This document shows positions 7,534-15,406 of a stretch of DNA of 23,003 bases, in pieces. Location of the stretch: positions 1-23,003 of the forward strand of contig WAJY01000241.1 of assembly GCA_015523645.1 (NCBI GenBank), given 5' to 3'. The DNA comes from Geoglobus sp. (lineage in GTDB: Archaea > Halobacteriota > Archaeoglobi > Archaeoglobales > Archaeoglobaceae). Every line of letters begins with the position of its first letter. Position 1 is the first letter of the stretch. A model generated the notes under the pieces. That model ran no database searches. It saw only the letters and a list, made by a program, of their open reading frames with translations, and was not told the origin of the DNA. Position numbers and translations under genes: made by a program.

Positions 7534-9279
7534 TTAAATTTCAAGCCTGGCAAGCTCCCTTGCATGGGCTTTCATTATATCACTTCTCGTTATTATACCG
7601 ACAAGCTTGCCATTCTCAACAACAGGCAGTCTGCCAATGTCGTTCTTAATTAACATCTTTAATGCATTTTCAAGATTTTCTGAGGGAGAAATAGAGATGA
7701 CATTCTTATTCATAACATCCTCAACCTTGAGCTTTTTTCTCTCTTCCGGAGAGACCTTGTTTATGTCGCTGAGGGTTAGAATTCCAACAAGCCTTCCATC
7801 TTCAGTCACAGGAAAGCCGAGGTGTCCTGTTGTCTGAACAAGATACAGGACATCTTCAAGCGTGTTTCTGGGGCTGACAGTTATTATCTCTCCAGACTTT
7901 GTCATCGCATCCCTAACATTTAGGGTTTCAAGTATGTCCTTAACTAGCTCTCTTCTGTATGCTGGGCTGTCTGCCCTTGTATCAACCTGCTCTCTGTAAA
8001 TGCTGATGTTGGTGGAGAAGAGATATGAGACGGTGGATGCTGTCATTATTGCTGGCAGAAGCCCATAACCACCACTCATCTCCAGAACCATTATTATGCT
8101 TGCTATCGGAGTTTTAGCAACAGCAGATATGAAAGCTCCCATTCCTATGAGAACATAGGCACTCGGATTTAGAGTGTTTGTCGGTGCTATCATTTCAATC
8201 ACATTTCCCATCATCGCACCAACCATGCTTCCTATGACAATCGATGGGGCAAAAACACCTCCACTGCCACCACTTCCAATTGAGAAAGACGTTGCAAGAA
8301 TCTTTCCGGCTATAATCAGAATTATAACCCAGAGTGTCAGCTGGTTGTCAAGGGCAAGCTGAACATATCCATAGCTCATACCTAGCGCTTGAGGAGCTTT
8401 CAAGGCTATTATTCCTGTAAGTAATCCTCCAAGAAGAGGTTTGATCCAGTTTCTGGTTTTAAGCCTTTTAAAGAGATCATGTACTGTGTAGAAAATTTTG
8501 ACATACACCATCGCTATAAACGCACACACAGCTCCAGTTAAGGCAAAGAAGGGCACCTCATCTATCCCCGGGACACTAAAGCCACTGGCTTTAAATATAC
8601 TGCCTGGTGTTTGGTGATTCAGGCTTGTGAGAAATCCTATGAAAACAACATACGCAATTATTGAGGATATGAACGCATACACCAAACCCTCTGTTTCTGT
8701 ATCCCTTCTGTAAAGAACTTCAACAGCAAAAAGAGCACCTCCAAGAGGAGATCTAAATATGCTCCCTATTCCACCGGCAACTCCCGAGATGAGCAGAATC
8801 CTTTTCTCTCTGTCAGGCAGTTTCATCTTCTGGGCTATGAATGAGCCAAATCCAGCACCAATCTGGGCAATTGGACCTTCCCTTCCTGCGCTTCCACCGC
8901 TCCCTATTGTCAATGCAGTTGCAACAGCCTTAACCAGCGGCACTCTTCCTCTTATATTTCCCTTTTCCTTGTGAAACGCTCTTATCACGGCATCTGTTCC
9001 ATGACCTTCAGCCTCAGGAGCAAATCTGTAAACGATAAGTCCGCTAAGCAAGCCACCAATGGCAGGGATGATAAAGTATGGTAGAAAAGGTTTTATTTCA
9101 AAACTGAAGATCTTAAGCTCTCCATATGCATTTGGTATTTCCATGCCACCCATACCCTCAAGAAAAAAAGCTGTGGAGAGGTCGATAAGTGTATAGAGTA
9201 AAATCGCTCCAAAACCTGAAACCACACCGGTTAGTATCACAAGAAGCAGGAAATAACCCTTTGGATACCGTTCTTCCAC
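7534..9279 (-). CDS. ClC-family chloride channel/transporter with two C-terminal CBS domains
   Basis: The protein is 581 residues. About 1-435 form the ClC membrane core and about 450-578 two CBS domains, which in this family bind adenine nucleotides and regulate transport. The gating glutamate Glu134 is in GREGP. The third ion-pathway motif reads GSGGSGGVFAP. The usual GSGIP is replaced by GHGTD at about 92-96, a variant I associate with prokaryotic ClC-CBS proteins. Aligned by the conserved proline (Pro177 with E. coli ClC Pro193), Val187 takes the place of the internal proton glutamate Glu203. This is a channel-like feature, though some exchangers also lack that glutamate. The start is GTG 9279, with TTTATAAT centred 25 bases upstream, so it is probably leaderless. 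Confidence 0.93.
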   Translation of the reverse strand: MEERYPKGYFLLLVILTGVVSGFGAILLYTLIDLSTAFFLEGMGGMEIPNAYGELKIFSFEIKPFLPYFIIPAIGGLLSGLIVYRFAPEAEGHGTDAVIRAFHKEKGNIRGRVPLVKAVATALTIGSGGSAGREGPIAQIGAGFGSFIAQKMKLPDREKRILLISGVAGGIGSIFRSPLGGALFAVEVLYRRDTETEGLVYAFISSIIAYVVFIGFLTSLNHQTPGSIFKASGFSVPGIDEVPFFALTGAVCAFIAMVYVKIFYTVHDLFKRLKTRNWIKPLLGGLLTGIIALKAPQALGMSYGYVQLALDNQLTLWVIILIIAGKILATSFSIGSGGSGGVFAPSIVIGSMVGAMMGNVIEMIAPTNTLNPSAYVLIGMGAFISAVAKTPIASIIMVLEMSGGYGLLPAIMTASTVSYLFSTNISIYREQVDTRADSPAYRRELVKDILETLNVRDAMTKSGEIITVSPRNTLEDVLYLVQTTGHLGFPVTEDGRLVGILTLSDINKVSPEERKKLKVEDVMNKNVISISPSENLENALKMLIKNDIGRLPVVENGKLVGIITRSDIMKAHARELARLEI

Positions 9280-9300
9280 AGTAATTTTTCGATGTCAGGA

Positions 9301-9308
9301 TTTATAAT
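9301..9308 (-). promoter_or_regulatory. TATA box of the ClC gene
   Basis: TTTATAAT (plus-strand reading) is centred 25 bases upstream of the GTG start at 9279. With no ribosome site between, it supports a leaderless GTG start. Confidence 0.5.
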
Positions 9309-9330
9309 GTTTCTCATTTTTATTTTTCAG

Positions 9331-9840
9331 CTATTTAAGTGGCAAGAAAAGATCGTACTCGTATTCAGGATTGACAATAGCAAAACCGAATTTTGTGTAG
9401 ATGTGGAGGGCTCTTCTGTTGTCCTTTTCTGTAACGAGAGTGATCCCTTCAAAACCCATCTTCCTTGAGTATTCTATTGCAAGCTCGAGAAGTTTTTGCC
9501 CTATCCCCCTGTCCTGATAATCCTGATGGACAAATAAAGATAGATCAACGTACTTCCAGTCCTTTGTTGGAACCAGGGAGCAGTGTCCGATTATTCTTCC
9601 CCTGTGTTCAGCAATAAGCGAAAAACCGTTCTCGGCAAGGTAATCTACCCACTGCTCGATTGCAATTCTCGTTGATGGAGGCAAGCCAAGACATCTGTTT
9701 TCTGGAGAGAAGGTTTGGTACATGCTTATAAGCTTCTCCCTGTCTGTTTTATGATCGTACCTCCTTATGACAATCCTTTCCCCTCTCCTGTCAAGGTAGC
9801 TCACTGGCTCAAACTCGATGAACTCTCTTTCAACATGCAT
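9331..9840 (-). CDS. GNAT-family N-acetyltransferase
   Basis: The protein (169 residues) has a single GNAT domain covering about 22-165. Acetyl-CoA binding motif A is seen as LFVHQDYQDRGIGQKLLELAIEYSRKMGF, with the Q/R-x-x-G-x-G loop as QDRGIG. Motif B is near ALHIYTKFGF. The N-terminal part (RRGERIVIRRYDHKTDREKLISMY) is the usual first strand and helix. The sequence resembles single-domain archaeal GNAT proteins annotated only by family. The substrate cannot be told, and small molecules, ribosomal proteins or other proteins are all possible. It is on the same strand as the ClC gene but has its own AT-rich promoter: a TATA-like element near 9863-9870 about 27 bases before the ATG, flanked upstream by an inverted repeat. 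Confidence 0.88.
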   Translation of the reverse strand: MHVEREFIEFEPVSYLDRRGERIVIRRYDHKTDREKLISMYQTFSPENRCLGLPPSTRIAIEQWVDYLAENGFSLIAEHRGRIIGHCSLVPTKDWKYVDLSLFVHQDYQDRGIGQKLLELAIEYSRKMGFEGITLVTEKDNRRALHIYTKFGFAIVNPEYEYDLFLPLK

Positions 9841-9870
9841 AACTTAATTAGCTTGGAGATCGAGATATTT

Positions 9871-9896
9871 ATTATTAACTGGAAATTATTAATAAT
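9871..9896. repeat. AT-rich inverted repeat upstream of the GNAT gene
   Basis: ATTATTAA (9871-9878) and TTAATAAT (9889-9896) are exact reverse complements with ten bases between, just upstream of the probable TATA box of the GNAT gene. It could be an operator. Base composition is very AT-rich, so chance is a real alternative. Confidence 0.3.
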
Positions 9897-9935
9897 TTAA
9901 TTCAATTCTGCCTTAAATTTCAAAATGCGAGAGTT

Positions 9936-10265
9936 TCAAAGAAAATCCTTTTTAGCCAGTTCATCCAAAATTATCTGAGCTATCTGATGAATCAAATCTT
10001 CTATCGGCTTTGAAACCCTTAGCATCATTATGGCATTTGAATCCAATGGCGGTGCAACAGCCATCTCAACGCCTTCAATTCCTGCATCTCTTACTGCTTT
10101 TGCTATCTCACCCTTTGCAATAACAACATCCCCCCTCTTCATGAGGTATCCTGTATGAACAGTGTCAGGCATTTCCACGAAAAGAATGAAGGTTGTGTAA
10201 TTCTTTCCTCTCTCAAGTATCTGGTAGCTGATTTTCCTTCCCTCTATTTCAAAGCTTCCTTCCAT
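9936..10265 (-). CDS. Conserved-looking hypothetical protein, about 109 residues
   Basis: I do not recognise a family. The protein begins with two strand-like segments (SFEIEGRKISYQILERG and YTTFILFVEM), then shows alternating strand and helix ending in an amphipathic helix (IEDLIHQIAQIILDELAKKD). It looks like a small soluble alpha/beta protein with no cysteine and no obvious catalytic or metal motif. I prefer ATG 10265: a TATA-like CTTTTAAAAT centred near 10292 lies about 27 bases upstream and suggests a leaderless transcript. A TTG at 10271 is the alternative. It diverges from the 10415 gene across about 150 bases. Confidence 0.68.
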   Translation of the reverse strand: MEGSFEIEGRKISYQILERGKNYTTFILFVEMPDTVHTGYLMKRGDVVIAKGEIAKAVRDAGIEGVEMAVAPPLDSNAIMMLRVSKPIEDLIHQIAQIILDELAKKDFL

Positions 10266-10314
10266 GATCAATGATCAATTAAAACTTCTTTTAAAATTTT
10301 ATTTTCATGCAATA

Positions 10315-10350
10315 AATGCTAATTGGGAGAAAGATAGCAGGGGTAGCATT
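10315..10350. repeat. Inverted repeat in the 10266-10414 divergent intergenic region
   Basis: AATGCTA (10315-10321) and TAGCATT (10344-10350) are exact reverse complements with 22 bases between, in the largest gap of the window. It could be an operator pair for either divergent gene. The rest of the gap holds AT-rich promoter sequence, with a TATA-like GATTAAATAG near 10372-10381 serving the plus-strand gene, and nothing else I can name. Confidence 0.3.
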
Positions 10351-10414
10351 GGCATCCAAAGATTATAGTAAAGATTAAATAGTGGTATGGGATGATTAAT
10401 AATGGTGATTTGCT

Positions 10415-10849
10415 ATGGCTGAGAAGATGAGAGTGGTTCTGTGCGGATACGATCCGGTTCTTGTTAGAGGATATGTGAGAGCGAAAAATGAGGAGGCTCT
10501 CTGGTTCTATCTTCCAAAGGAGCTGTACAAGGATTACAACCTAAAACCGGGTGACAAGGTTAAGGGAACTGTTGAGAAGATATATGCTGGAGCAACCGGA
10601 GAGGTTGTTGCTGAGCCGAATGAAGATTTTGAATGGACGACATCCCAATTCACCGGAATGGCTGTTGTTGTGGATTTTGACTTTATTGCAAAATACAAGC
10701 TAACAGCCTGGCACTTCTTGGAGCTTACAGTAAAGTCTGTTGTTCAGGATGGAGAGGAGAAGGAGGTTTATCCGGGGGAGGTTAAGGAGAGAAAGATCTG
10801 GCCTGAGGATAAGCTGAAGCTCAGGTATACACTAGCATACGTTGAATGA
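10415..10849 (+). CDS. Hypothetical protein (144 residues), coupled to an MBL-TPR hydrolase
   Basis: I do not recognise this family. After VLCGYDPVLVRGYVRAKN, a segment PKELYKDYNLKPGDKVKGTV resembles the swapped-hairpin pattern of AbrB-like or OB/beta-barrel proteins. The fit is loose, and no DNA-binding claim follows from it. The remainder (FEWTTSQFTGMAVVVDFDFI to RKIWPEDKLKLRYTLAYVE) is strand-rich with several aromatic residues. It has one cysteine and no membrane segment. GGTGA lies about ten bases before the ATG. The last four bases (ATGA) overlap the start of the metallo-beta-lactamase gene, so the two are translationally coupled and probably act together. Confidence 0.75.
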   Translation: MAEKMRVVLCGYDPVLVRGYVRAKNEEALWFYLPKELYKDYNLKPGDKVKGTVEKIYAGATGEVVAEPNEDFEWTTSQFTGMAVVVDFDFIAKYKLTAWHFLELTVKSVVQDGEEKEVYPGEVKERKIWPEDKLKLRYTLAYVE

Positions 10850-11922
10850 AAAGCATGTCCTTGAATGAATGGGTAAGAATAGGGGAAAGTGGTTTTATTT
10901 CCAATATTCTTTTTCTTGAGGGCTTTGAGAATTCTGCAAACATATACGTTGTTGAGGGTGATGGGGAGATATCTCTAATTGATACAGGCAATGACTATAC
11001 AGCCTTTCCAGAGCTTTTTGACATTCACAAGGTTGATGAGATATCTGCTGTATTTTTAACCCATTCCCATAACGATCACAGCCTTGGGTTAATAGATCTC
11101 CTACAAAATTACACCGATTTTGACAATCTTGACTTGTATGTTCATGAAGTTTTCCATGAGAGGTTGAAGAAGGTTATAGAGCATTATGGAAGGGATATCA
11201 GAATCAGAACTCTGAAGGGTGGAGAGAATATCAGACTCTCTGGAGAGAGATTTGAGGTTCTCAAAACTCCCGGGCATACAATTGACAGCCTCTCCCTATA
11301 CCATCCGGAATCACTAACCCTTTTCTCAGGTGATGCTGTCTCGGCAAAGCCTGTTATAGACAACACGCTTGGAGGAAGGCTTACAGACTTCATAATCTCA
11401 TTGAGACATCTCAGAAAAAAGAAGGTTGAGCTAATATTGCCAGGACATACACTTCCTGGATTGAACAGAGACAATGAAATTCTGAACAGAGCATATCTCA
11501 AAGCAATAGGCTTTCTCTCTCCAAATTACTCGCTTGTTGAGTCTGCAAGGGAGGCTATAAAAGCAGGAATGATTGAAGAGGCTTTGTTTGCACTTGAAAA
11601 GCAAATAGAGCTTGAACCTGAGGATGAAGAGGCGAAAAAAATGTATGCCTCGCTTCTTGCAGATTTGGGAGAAAGTGAAAAGGCAGTAAAGCTAATCAAG
11701 GAACTTCCAGAATCTGCAGACACGCTTTATCTTTTGGGAATGATTGCAATGAATGATGGGGAACTTGAAACCGCTGAAAAATACTTGAAAAAATCACTTG
11801 AAATGAGGGATGACAGACTGACCAGACTCGCTCTCGTGTCTGTTTTGGTTGAAATGGGGAAAATTGAGGAGGCTAGAGAATTTCCGGAGTTCAAATTGGT
11901 TGAAAAAATTAATGAGAGATAG
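10846..11922 (+). CDS. Metallo-beta-lactamase-fold hydrolase with C-terminal TPR repeats
   Basis: The protein is 358 residues. About 15-205 form a metallo-beta-lactamase fold with a full two-metal set: THSHNDH at 72-78 (His73, His75, Asp77, His78), His144 in TPGHT, Asp163 in SGDAV and His201 in LPGHT. This pattern matches glyoxalase II-like thioester hydrolases and many uncharacterised hydrolases. About 225-350 are helical and contain tetratricopeptide-like repeats (for example AIKAGMIEEALFALEKQIELEPEDEEAKKMYASLLADLG, here read as a repeat by its spacing of Ala/Gly/Leu), which usually bind other proteins. No signal peptide is seen, so it is cytoplasmic. It overlaps the previous gene by ATGA. 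The substrate is unknown; hydrolysis of a thioester or lactone is one option. Confidence 0.88.
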   Translation: MKSMSLNEWVRIGESGFISNILFLEGFENSANIYVVEGDGEISLIDTGNDYTAFPELFDIHKVDEISAVFLTHSHNDHSLGLIDLLQNYTDFDNLDLYVHEVFHERLKKVIEHYGRDIRIRTLKGGENIRLSGERFEVLKTPGHTIDSLSLYHPESLTLFSGDAVSAKPVIDNTLGGRLTDFIISLRHLRKKKVELILPGHTLPGLNRDNEILNRAYLKAIGFLSPNYSLVESAREAIKAGMIEEALFALEKQIELEPEDEEAKKMYASLLADLGESEKAVKLIKELPESADTLYLLGMIAMNDGELETAEKYLKKSLEMRDDRLTRLALVSVLVEMGKIEEAREFPEFKLVEKINER

Positions 11923-11923
11923 C

Positions 11924-11961
11924 GTGACAAACCGTTAAGATTTTATATTGGATATTGTCAC
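11924..11961. promoter_or_regulatory. Inverted repeat bracketing the TATA box of the CoA-transferase operon
   Basis: GTGACAA (11924-11930) and TTGTCAC (11955-11961) are exact reverse complements 24 bases apart. Between them is TTTTATATTGG (11941-11951), the probable TATA box for transcription starting near 11970. Such flanking is what a dimeric repressor or activator site would look like. The regulator is unknown. Confidence 0.5.
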
Positions 11962-11977
11962 TATCTATTGTGTTAAA

Positions 11978-11986
11978 AAGGAGGAG
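11978..11986 (+). promoter_or_regulatory. Strong Shine-Dalgarno site of the first CoA-transferase gene
   Basis: AAAGGAGGA lies 5-6 bases before ATG 11992. It is one of the strongest ribosome sites in the window, and it contrasts with the many leaderless genes around it. Confidence 0.7.
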
Positions 11987-11991
11987 ATAGG

Positions 11992-13500
11992 ATGGGAGAG
12001 GAAAATGGTAAAACAATTGAAATTGAAATAAGTGATATCAGGGATACTCTTCTGCCAAGACCATGGCCAGTAACCAAACCAAGGAAAAAGGAGGAGATCT
12101 ATGCTCCATGGGTTAAGGATCCGAGAGATCCAGAGGGAAAATACGGAGCATTCATTGAGGAGAACATTAGCTGGGAGAAGGCTGAAGGAAAGCCATGGGC
12201 ATTGGATGGACTGCTTGTATTGGACTGCACCATATGGGGAATGGCTGGGGCAATCTGCGGTTCATATCTAGCAGAGCTGGGAGCAACTGTTGTTAAGATT
12301 GAACCACTTGAAGGCGATCCGCAAAGATACCTGTATCCTTTTGGAAGAGAGGAATATGCATTTGAAGATATATACACCGGAGAGAAGGTGAGTCCGACAT
12401 TCATACATGAGCAGAGGAATAAGTATTCAGTAACCTTGAACCTTGAAACTGAGAAGGGAAGAGAGCTTTTCAAAAAGCTTGTTACAAAAGCTGACGTGGT
12501 TCTTGAAAACTACCCGCCAGGTACATTTGATGAGTGGGGCATAGGTTACAGACAGCTAAGCAAGATAAATCCAAGGCTCATATACGTGTGGTTCGGTCAG
12601 CTTGGACAGTGGGGTAGCATGAAGGACAGAACCTCAAAATATGGACAGTGGATGCTTGATCCTGTAGGGCTTTGTTGCAGTGAGTTCGTCCATTCAACAG
12701 GTTATCCTGCTGACTTACTGCCAAGAGAGCATGGAGGTAACCCATCACGCTCTGGAGAGTGGGTTGGAGACATAGTTGCTGGAGTCCATGGAACAATTGC
12801 GATTCTTGCAGCTCTCTATTACAGAGAAAACGTCAGCAATAGAGGTCAGTTTATTGAGGCTACATCTGCTGAGTGTTACATGGATATTTGTGATTTCAAT
12901 GTTGCTTGGTATGGTTTTGATGGCAGTATAAAGGCTAGAACCGGTGGTTGGGATCCGAATCTCAATCAGTACGCTTGGAATCCATGCAAGGATGGATATC
13001 TGATGATAGGTGGTCAGACTGACAGGCTTTGGTACAGAATCTTGCAGGTCATAGCTCAAGAAGATCCAGAGGGAGCTAGACTCATTGCTGAGGATCCATT
13101 CCTCAAGGAGATGGCTGCGAGGAATGCCCTTGAAGGGTTGATCAAGACCTACACGATCACAGCCCAGTGGCTTGCTCACAACACAAGAGCTGAGGGAGAG
13201 AGAAAGATGGTTTCAAGAGAGGTTGCTGCTGCTCCAGTGCTGTTTATAGATGAGATTGCCGAGTATGAGCACTTCGTTTATAGAAGGCATGTGACCGAGG
13301 TTTATGACGAGCATTACGGTAGGGTGTTCGTCTCAAACTCACCTCTGGCTCACCAGCACAAGACCCCTGCAAGGATAAAATGGCTCGGTAGACCTCTCGG
13401 ACTTGATAATGGAGAGATTTTTGCAAGATACCTTGGCATAGGACCTATGGAGCTTAAGAAGCTCGCATTGGAAGGAGTTGTTAAGTGGTATCATGAGTGA
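11992..13500 (+). CDS. Family III (CaiB/BaiF) CoA-transferase, long subunit A of a paired enzyme
   Basis: The protein is 502 residues, about 100 longer than usual. It starts with an unusual segment of about 70 residues rich in Pro, Trp and charges (PRPWPVTKPRKKEEIYAPW). The CoA-transferase fold follows: SYLAELGATVVKIEPLEGDP (91-110), then GTFDEWGIGYRQLSKINPRLIY. Asp260 in WVGDIVAGVHG is at the position of the nucleophilic Asp that forms the aspartyl-CoA anhydride in formyl-CoA transferase. The known reaction type moves CoA between a donor acyl-CoA and an acid. It is paralogous to the next gene 11 bases downstream, so a heterodimer like benzylsuccinate CoA-transferase BbsEF is inferred. The substrate is unknown. 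Assigning it to BbsE or BbsF would need a tree. Confidence 0.88.
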   Translation: MGEENGKTIEIEISDIRDTLLPRPWPVTKPRKKEEIYAPWVKDPRDPEGKYGAFIEENISWEKAEGKPWALDGLLVLDCTIWGMAGAICGSYLAELGATVVKIEPLEGDPQRYLYPFGREEYAFEDIYTGEKVSPTFIHEQRNKYSVTLNLETEKGRELFKKLVTKADVVLENYPPGTFDEWGIGYRQLSKINPRLIYVWFGQLGQWGSMKDRTSKYGQWMLDPVGLCCSEFVHSTGYPADLLPREHGGNPSRSGEWVGDIVAGVHGTIAILAALYYRENVSNRGQFIEATSAECYMDICDFNVAWYGFDGSIKARTGGWDPNLNQYAWNPCKDGYLMIGGQTDRLWYRILQVIAQEDPEGARLIAEDPFLKEMAARNALEGLIKTYTITAQWLAHNTRAEGERKMVSREVAAAPVLFIDEIAEYEHFVYRRHVTEVYDEHYGRVFVSNSPLAHQHKTPARIKWLGRPLGLDNGEIFARYLGIGPMELKKLALEGVVKWYHE

Positions 13501-13511
13501 GGTGATTTGAG

Positions 13512-14915
13512 ATGGTGGGTAGTTGGAGTTTTGATCCTCCATTTGATAGAAATCCTGAAACAGATGAAGAGATGGAAAAAATACCTTTTGAGGAATACTG
13601 CAGGAAGGTTTTTGATCCGAAAAAGACATTTGACAAGCCTGAAGCTTTGAAGGGCTGGAGACACATATCATCAACAATGTACATTCTAAGTCCACATGTG
13701 GGAGCAACACTTGCAGAATATGGAGCAGAGGTTATTAAGGTTGAGATGCCAAGACTTGGAGATCCAATGAGACACACCTCACCCTTTAATGAAGCTTATC
13801 TCTGGCCCGAAACTGATCACAGACCCCTTGTTGGAACAGGATTTGGATTCCTACATGCTAACAACAACAAGTACTTTGTTACCCTAGACTATCACGCTGA
13901 AGAAGCAAAAGAACTTTATTACGATCTTGTGAGAATCTCAGACAGCCTTGCAGAGTGTTATCGCCCTGGAACTTTCTACAGATGGGGAATTGGCTATCCT
14001 CAGCTTAAGGAAGTGAATCCGAGACTTATTTACTGCTGGCTTGGTGGCTTCGGTAACTACGGACCAAGAAGATATGGAGGGAGCTACGACATTCTTGGAC
14101 AGGCTTGCGGAGGACTTGCAGCCATAACAGGATGGCATGAGGATTTTGGAGGACACCCAACAAAGCATACAAACTGGATTATAGACTGGTACTCTGGGCT
14201 CACCTGTACTATTGGATTGCTTGCAGCAGCTCATTACAGAAGAAAAACTGGAGAAGGGACAATGATCGACTTCTCACAGATAAGTGCATCAACAAGAGCC
14301 ACGGGCTATTCATTCCCGCTCTATGGCAGGTTTGGTGTGGTGAGACAGAGGTGGGGCAACTGGGACACGTTGCTCTGTGTTCATGGAATCATAATGACAG
14401 GAAAGACTGACGATCCGGAGCATCCAAACCCGCAGATAAGTGTTGAGAGCAGATACGTTATGGTTTCAGCCTTCCAGGATGAGGACTTCAGAGAACTCTG
14501 CTATCTCATAGGCAGACCTGATCTCTGGGAGAAGTACAAGTCCTTCAAAGAGAGGGTAAAGCCCGAGGCTCAGATAGAAATCTACAGAGCTCTTGAGGAG
14601 TGGGCATCTGACAAAACAAGGAGCGAGGTTGTTGAGGCTATAAACAATGCTGGGTTGATAGCAGTCCCAGTTATGTCTGCAAAGGACATATATGAGAGTG
14701 ATCACTTCTGGGAGAGGGGCACGATAAGGTGGGTTGATGATCCATTGTTTGGAGAAGTTTTAACCCAGAACTGGCATTGCAAGCTTAGCGAGACACCACC
14801 AAGAACAAAGTGGGTATGGAGACCGATTGGTAGTGACAATATTAGAATATACCACGAACTGCTTGGATATCCAATGAGCAAGCTCAAGGAGTTCTGGGAG
14901 AAAGGGATTATCTAA
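13512..14915 (+). CDS. Family III (CaiB/BaiF) CoA-transferase, long subunit B of a paired enzyme
   Basis: The protein (467 residues) is paralogous to the preceding subunit; compare [20 protein letters not shown] here with FDEWGIGYRQLSKINPRLIY there. An N-terminal extension of about 45 residues precedes [20 protein letters not shown] (67-86). [17 protein letters not shown] is the usual middle motif. Asp225 in WIIDWYSGL occupies the catalytic aspartate position, so both subunits of the pair keep it. About 80-120 contain an insertion with [14 protein letters not shown] lies ahead of ATG 13512. The next gene starts 12 bases after its stop. Function is inferred as CoA transfer to an unidentified carboxylic acid. 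The high aromatic content (many Trp and Tyr) is notable but does not identify the substrate. Confidence 0.88.
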   Translation: MVGSWSFDPPFDRNPETDEEMEKIPFEEYCRKVFDPKKTFDKPEALKGWRHISSTMYILSPHVGATLAEYGAEVIKVEMPRLGDPMRHTSPFNEAYLWPETDHRPLVGTGFGFLHANNNKYFVTLDYHAEEAKELYYDLVRISDSLAECYRPGTFYRWGIGYPQLKEVNPRLIYCWLGGFGNYGPRRYGGSYDILGQACGGLAAITGWHEDFGGHPTKHTNWIIDWYSGLTCTIGLLAAAHYRRKTGEGTMIDFSQISASTRATGYSFPLYGRFGVVRQRWGNWDTLLCVHGIIMTGKTDDPEHPNPQISVESRYVMVSAFQDEDFRELCYLIGRPDLWEKYKSFKERVKPEAQIEIYRALEEWASDKTRSEVVEAINNAGLIAVPVMSAKDIYESDHFWERGTIRWVDDPLFGEVLTQNWHCKLSETPPRTKWVWRPIGSDNIRIYHELLGYPMSKLKEFWEKGII

Positions 14916-14927
14916 GGAGGTGTAAGA

Positions 14928-15401
14928 ATGGTTTACTACTGGGAATGTGAATGTGGATGGGTCAACTACCTTGATCCATATTATTTCTGGAACTGGGAAG
15001 GGAAGGTGAAGTGTGCTGGATGTGACAGCGTTGCAAGATTCAGATTCCTAAACGGCGAGCTGTTGGAAGGACCGACAAAGGTTGATGAGGAGCCTGATGT
15101 CTTGCCACTCTATGCAGACAATCCAAACGATGGATATGTTGCATACAAGGTTGGAGTAGAGGGCAAGACGAGACCCTTCTACGGCTTGATGAGAGATCCA
15201 AAGACCTATACAGGAGAGGCTAGGGTTAGAACAGAAAATCTGAGGGGTAATTTCATAAGGAGTGCTCCGAATCAGCCGAAGAAAGCTGGTTTTGCAGAGG
15301 TCAGGAGATTTGCCTGGATCGACAGAACAAAGAGCAGCGATGTCTGGGGAGAGGACAAGTATCCAGGAAAGCCTGTTTATGGTCCTGATGTGGAGGAGTG
15401 A
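14928..15401 (+). CDS. Cysteine-ribbon protein of the CoA-transferase operon, unknown family
   Basis: The protein has 157 residues. At the N-terminus, Cys7-x-Cys9 and Cys29-x2-Cys32 (CECG and CAGC) form a zinc-ribbon-like or iron-sulfur-binding knuckle pair in a very aromatic setting (YLDPYYFWNWEG). These are the only cysteines. The rest (about 50-157) is polar, rich in Pro, Gly and Arg, with few predicted helices (DEEPDVLPLYADNPNDGYVAY and later RRFAWIDRTKSSDVWG), and looks like an extended or beta-rich domain. It has a perfect ribosome site (AAGGAGGTG, about seven bases before ATG) and sits between the paired CoA-transferases and a five-cysteine protein. A structural or electron-transfer subunit of the CoA-transferase complex is my inference. 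I do not recognise the family. Confidence 0.8.
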   Translation: MVYYWECECGWVNYLDPYYFWNWEGKVKCAGCDSVARFRFLNGELLEGPTKVDEEPDVLPLYADNPNDGYVAYKVGVEGKTRPFYGLMRDPKTYTGEARVRTENLRGNFIRSAPNQPKKAGFAEVRRFAWIDRTKSSDVWGEDKYPGKPVYGPDVEE

Positions 15402-15406
15402 TAGCC

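Noticed and set aside
10265..10277. TGATCA-A-TGATCA repeat at the start of the 109-residue gene
   Set aside because: It is short, overlaps the expected transcription start of a leaderless gene, and six-base palindromes are common, so I do not call it an operator.
13339..13777. Minus-strand frames across the junction of the two CoA-transferase genes
   Set aside because: They are antisense to two clear family members, and no ribosome site or promoter fits.
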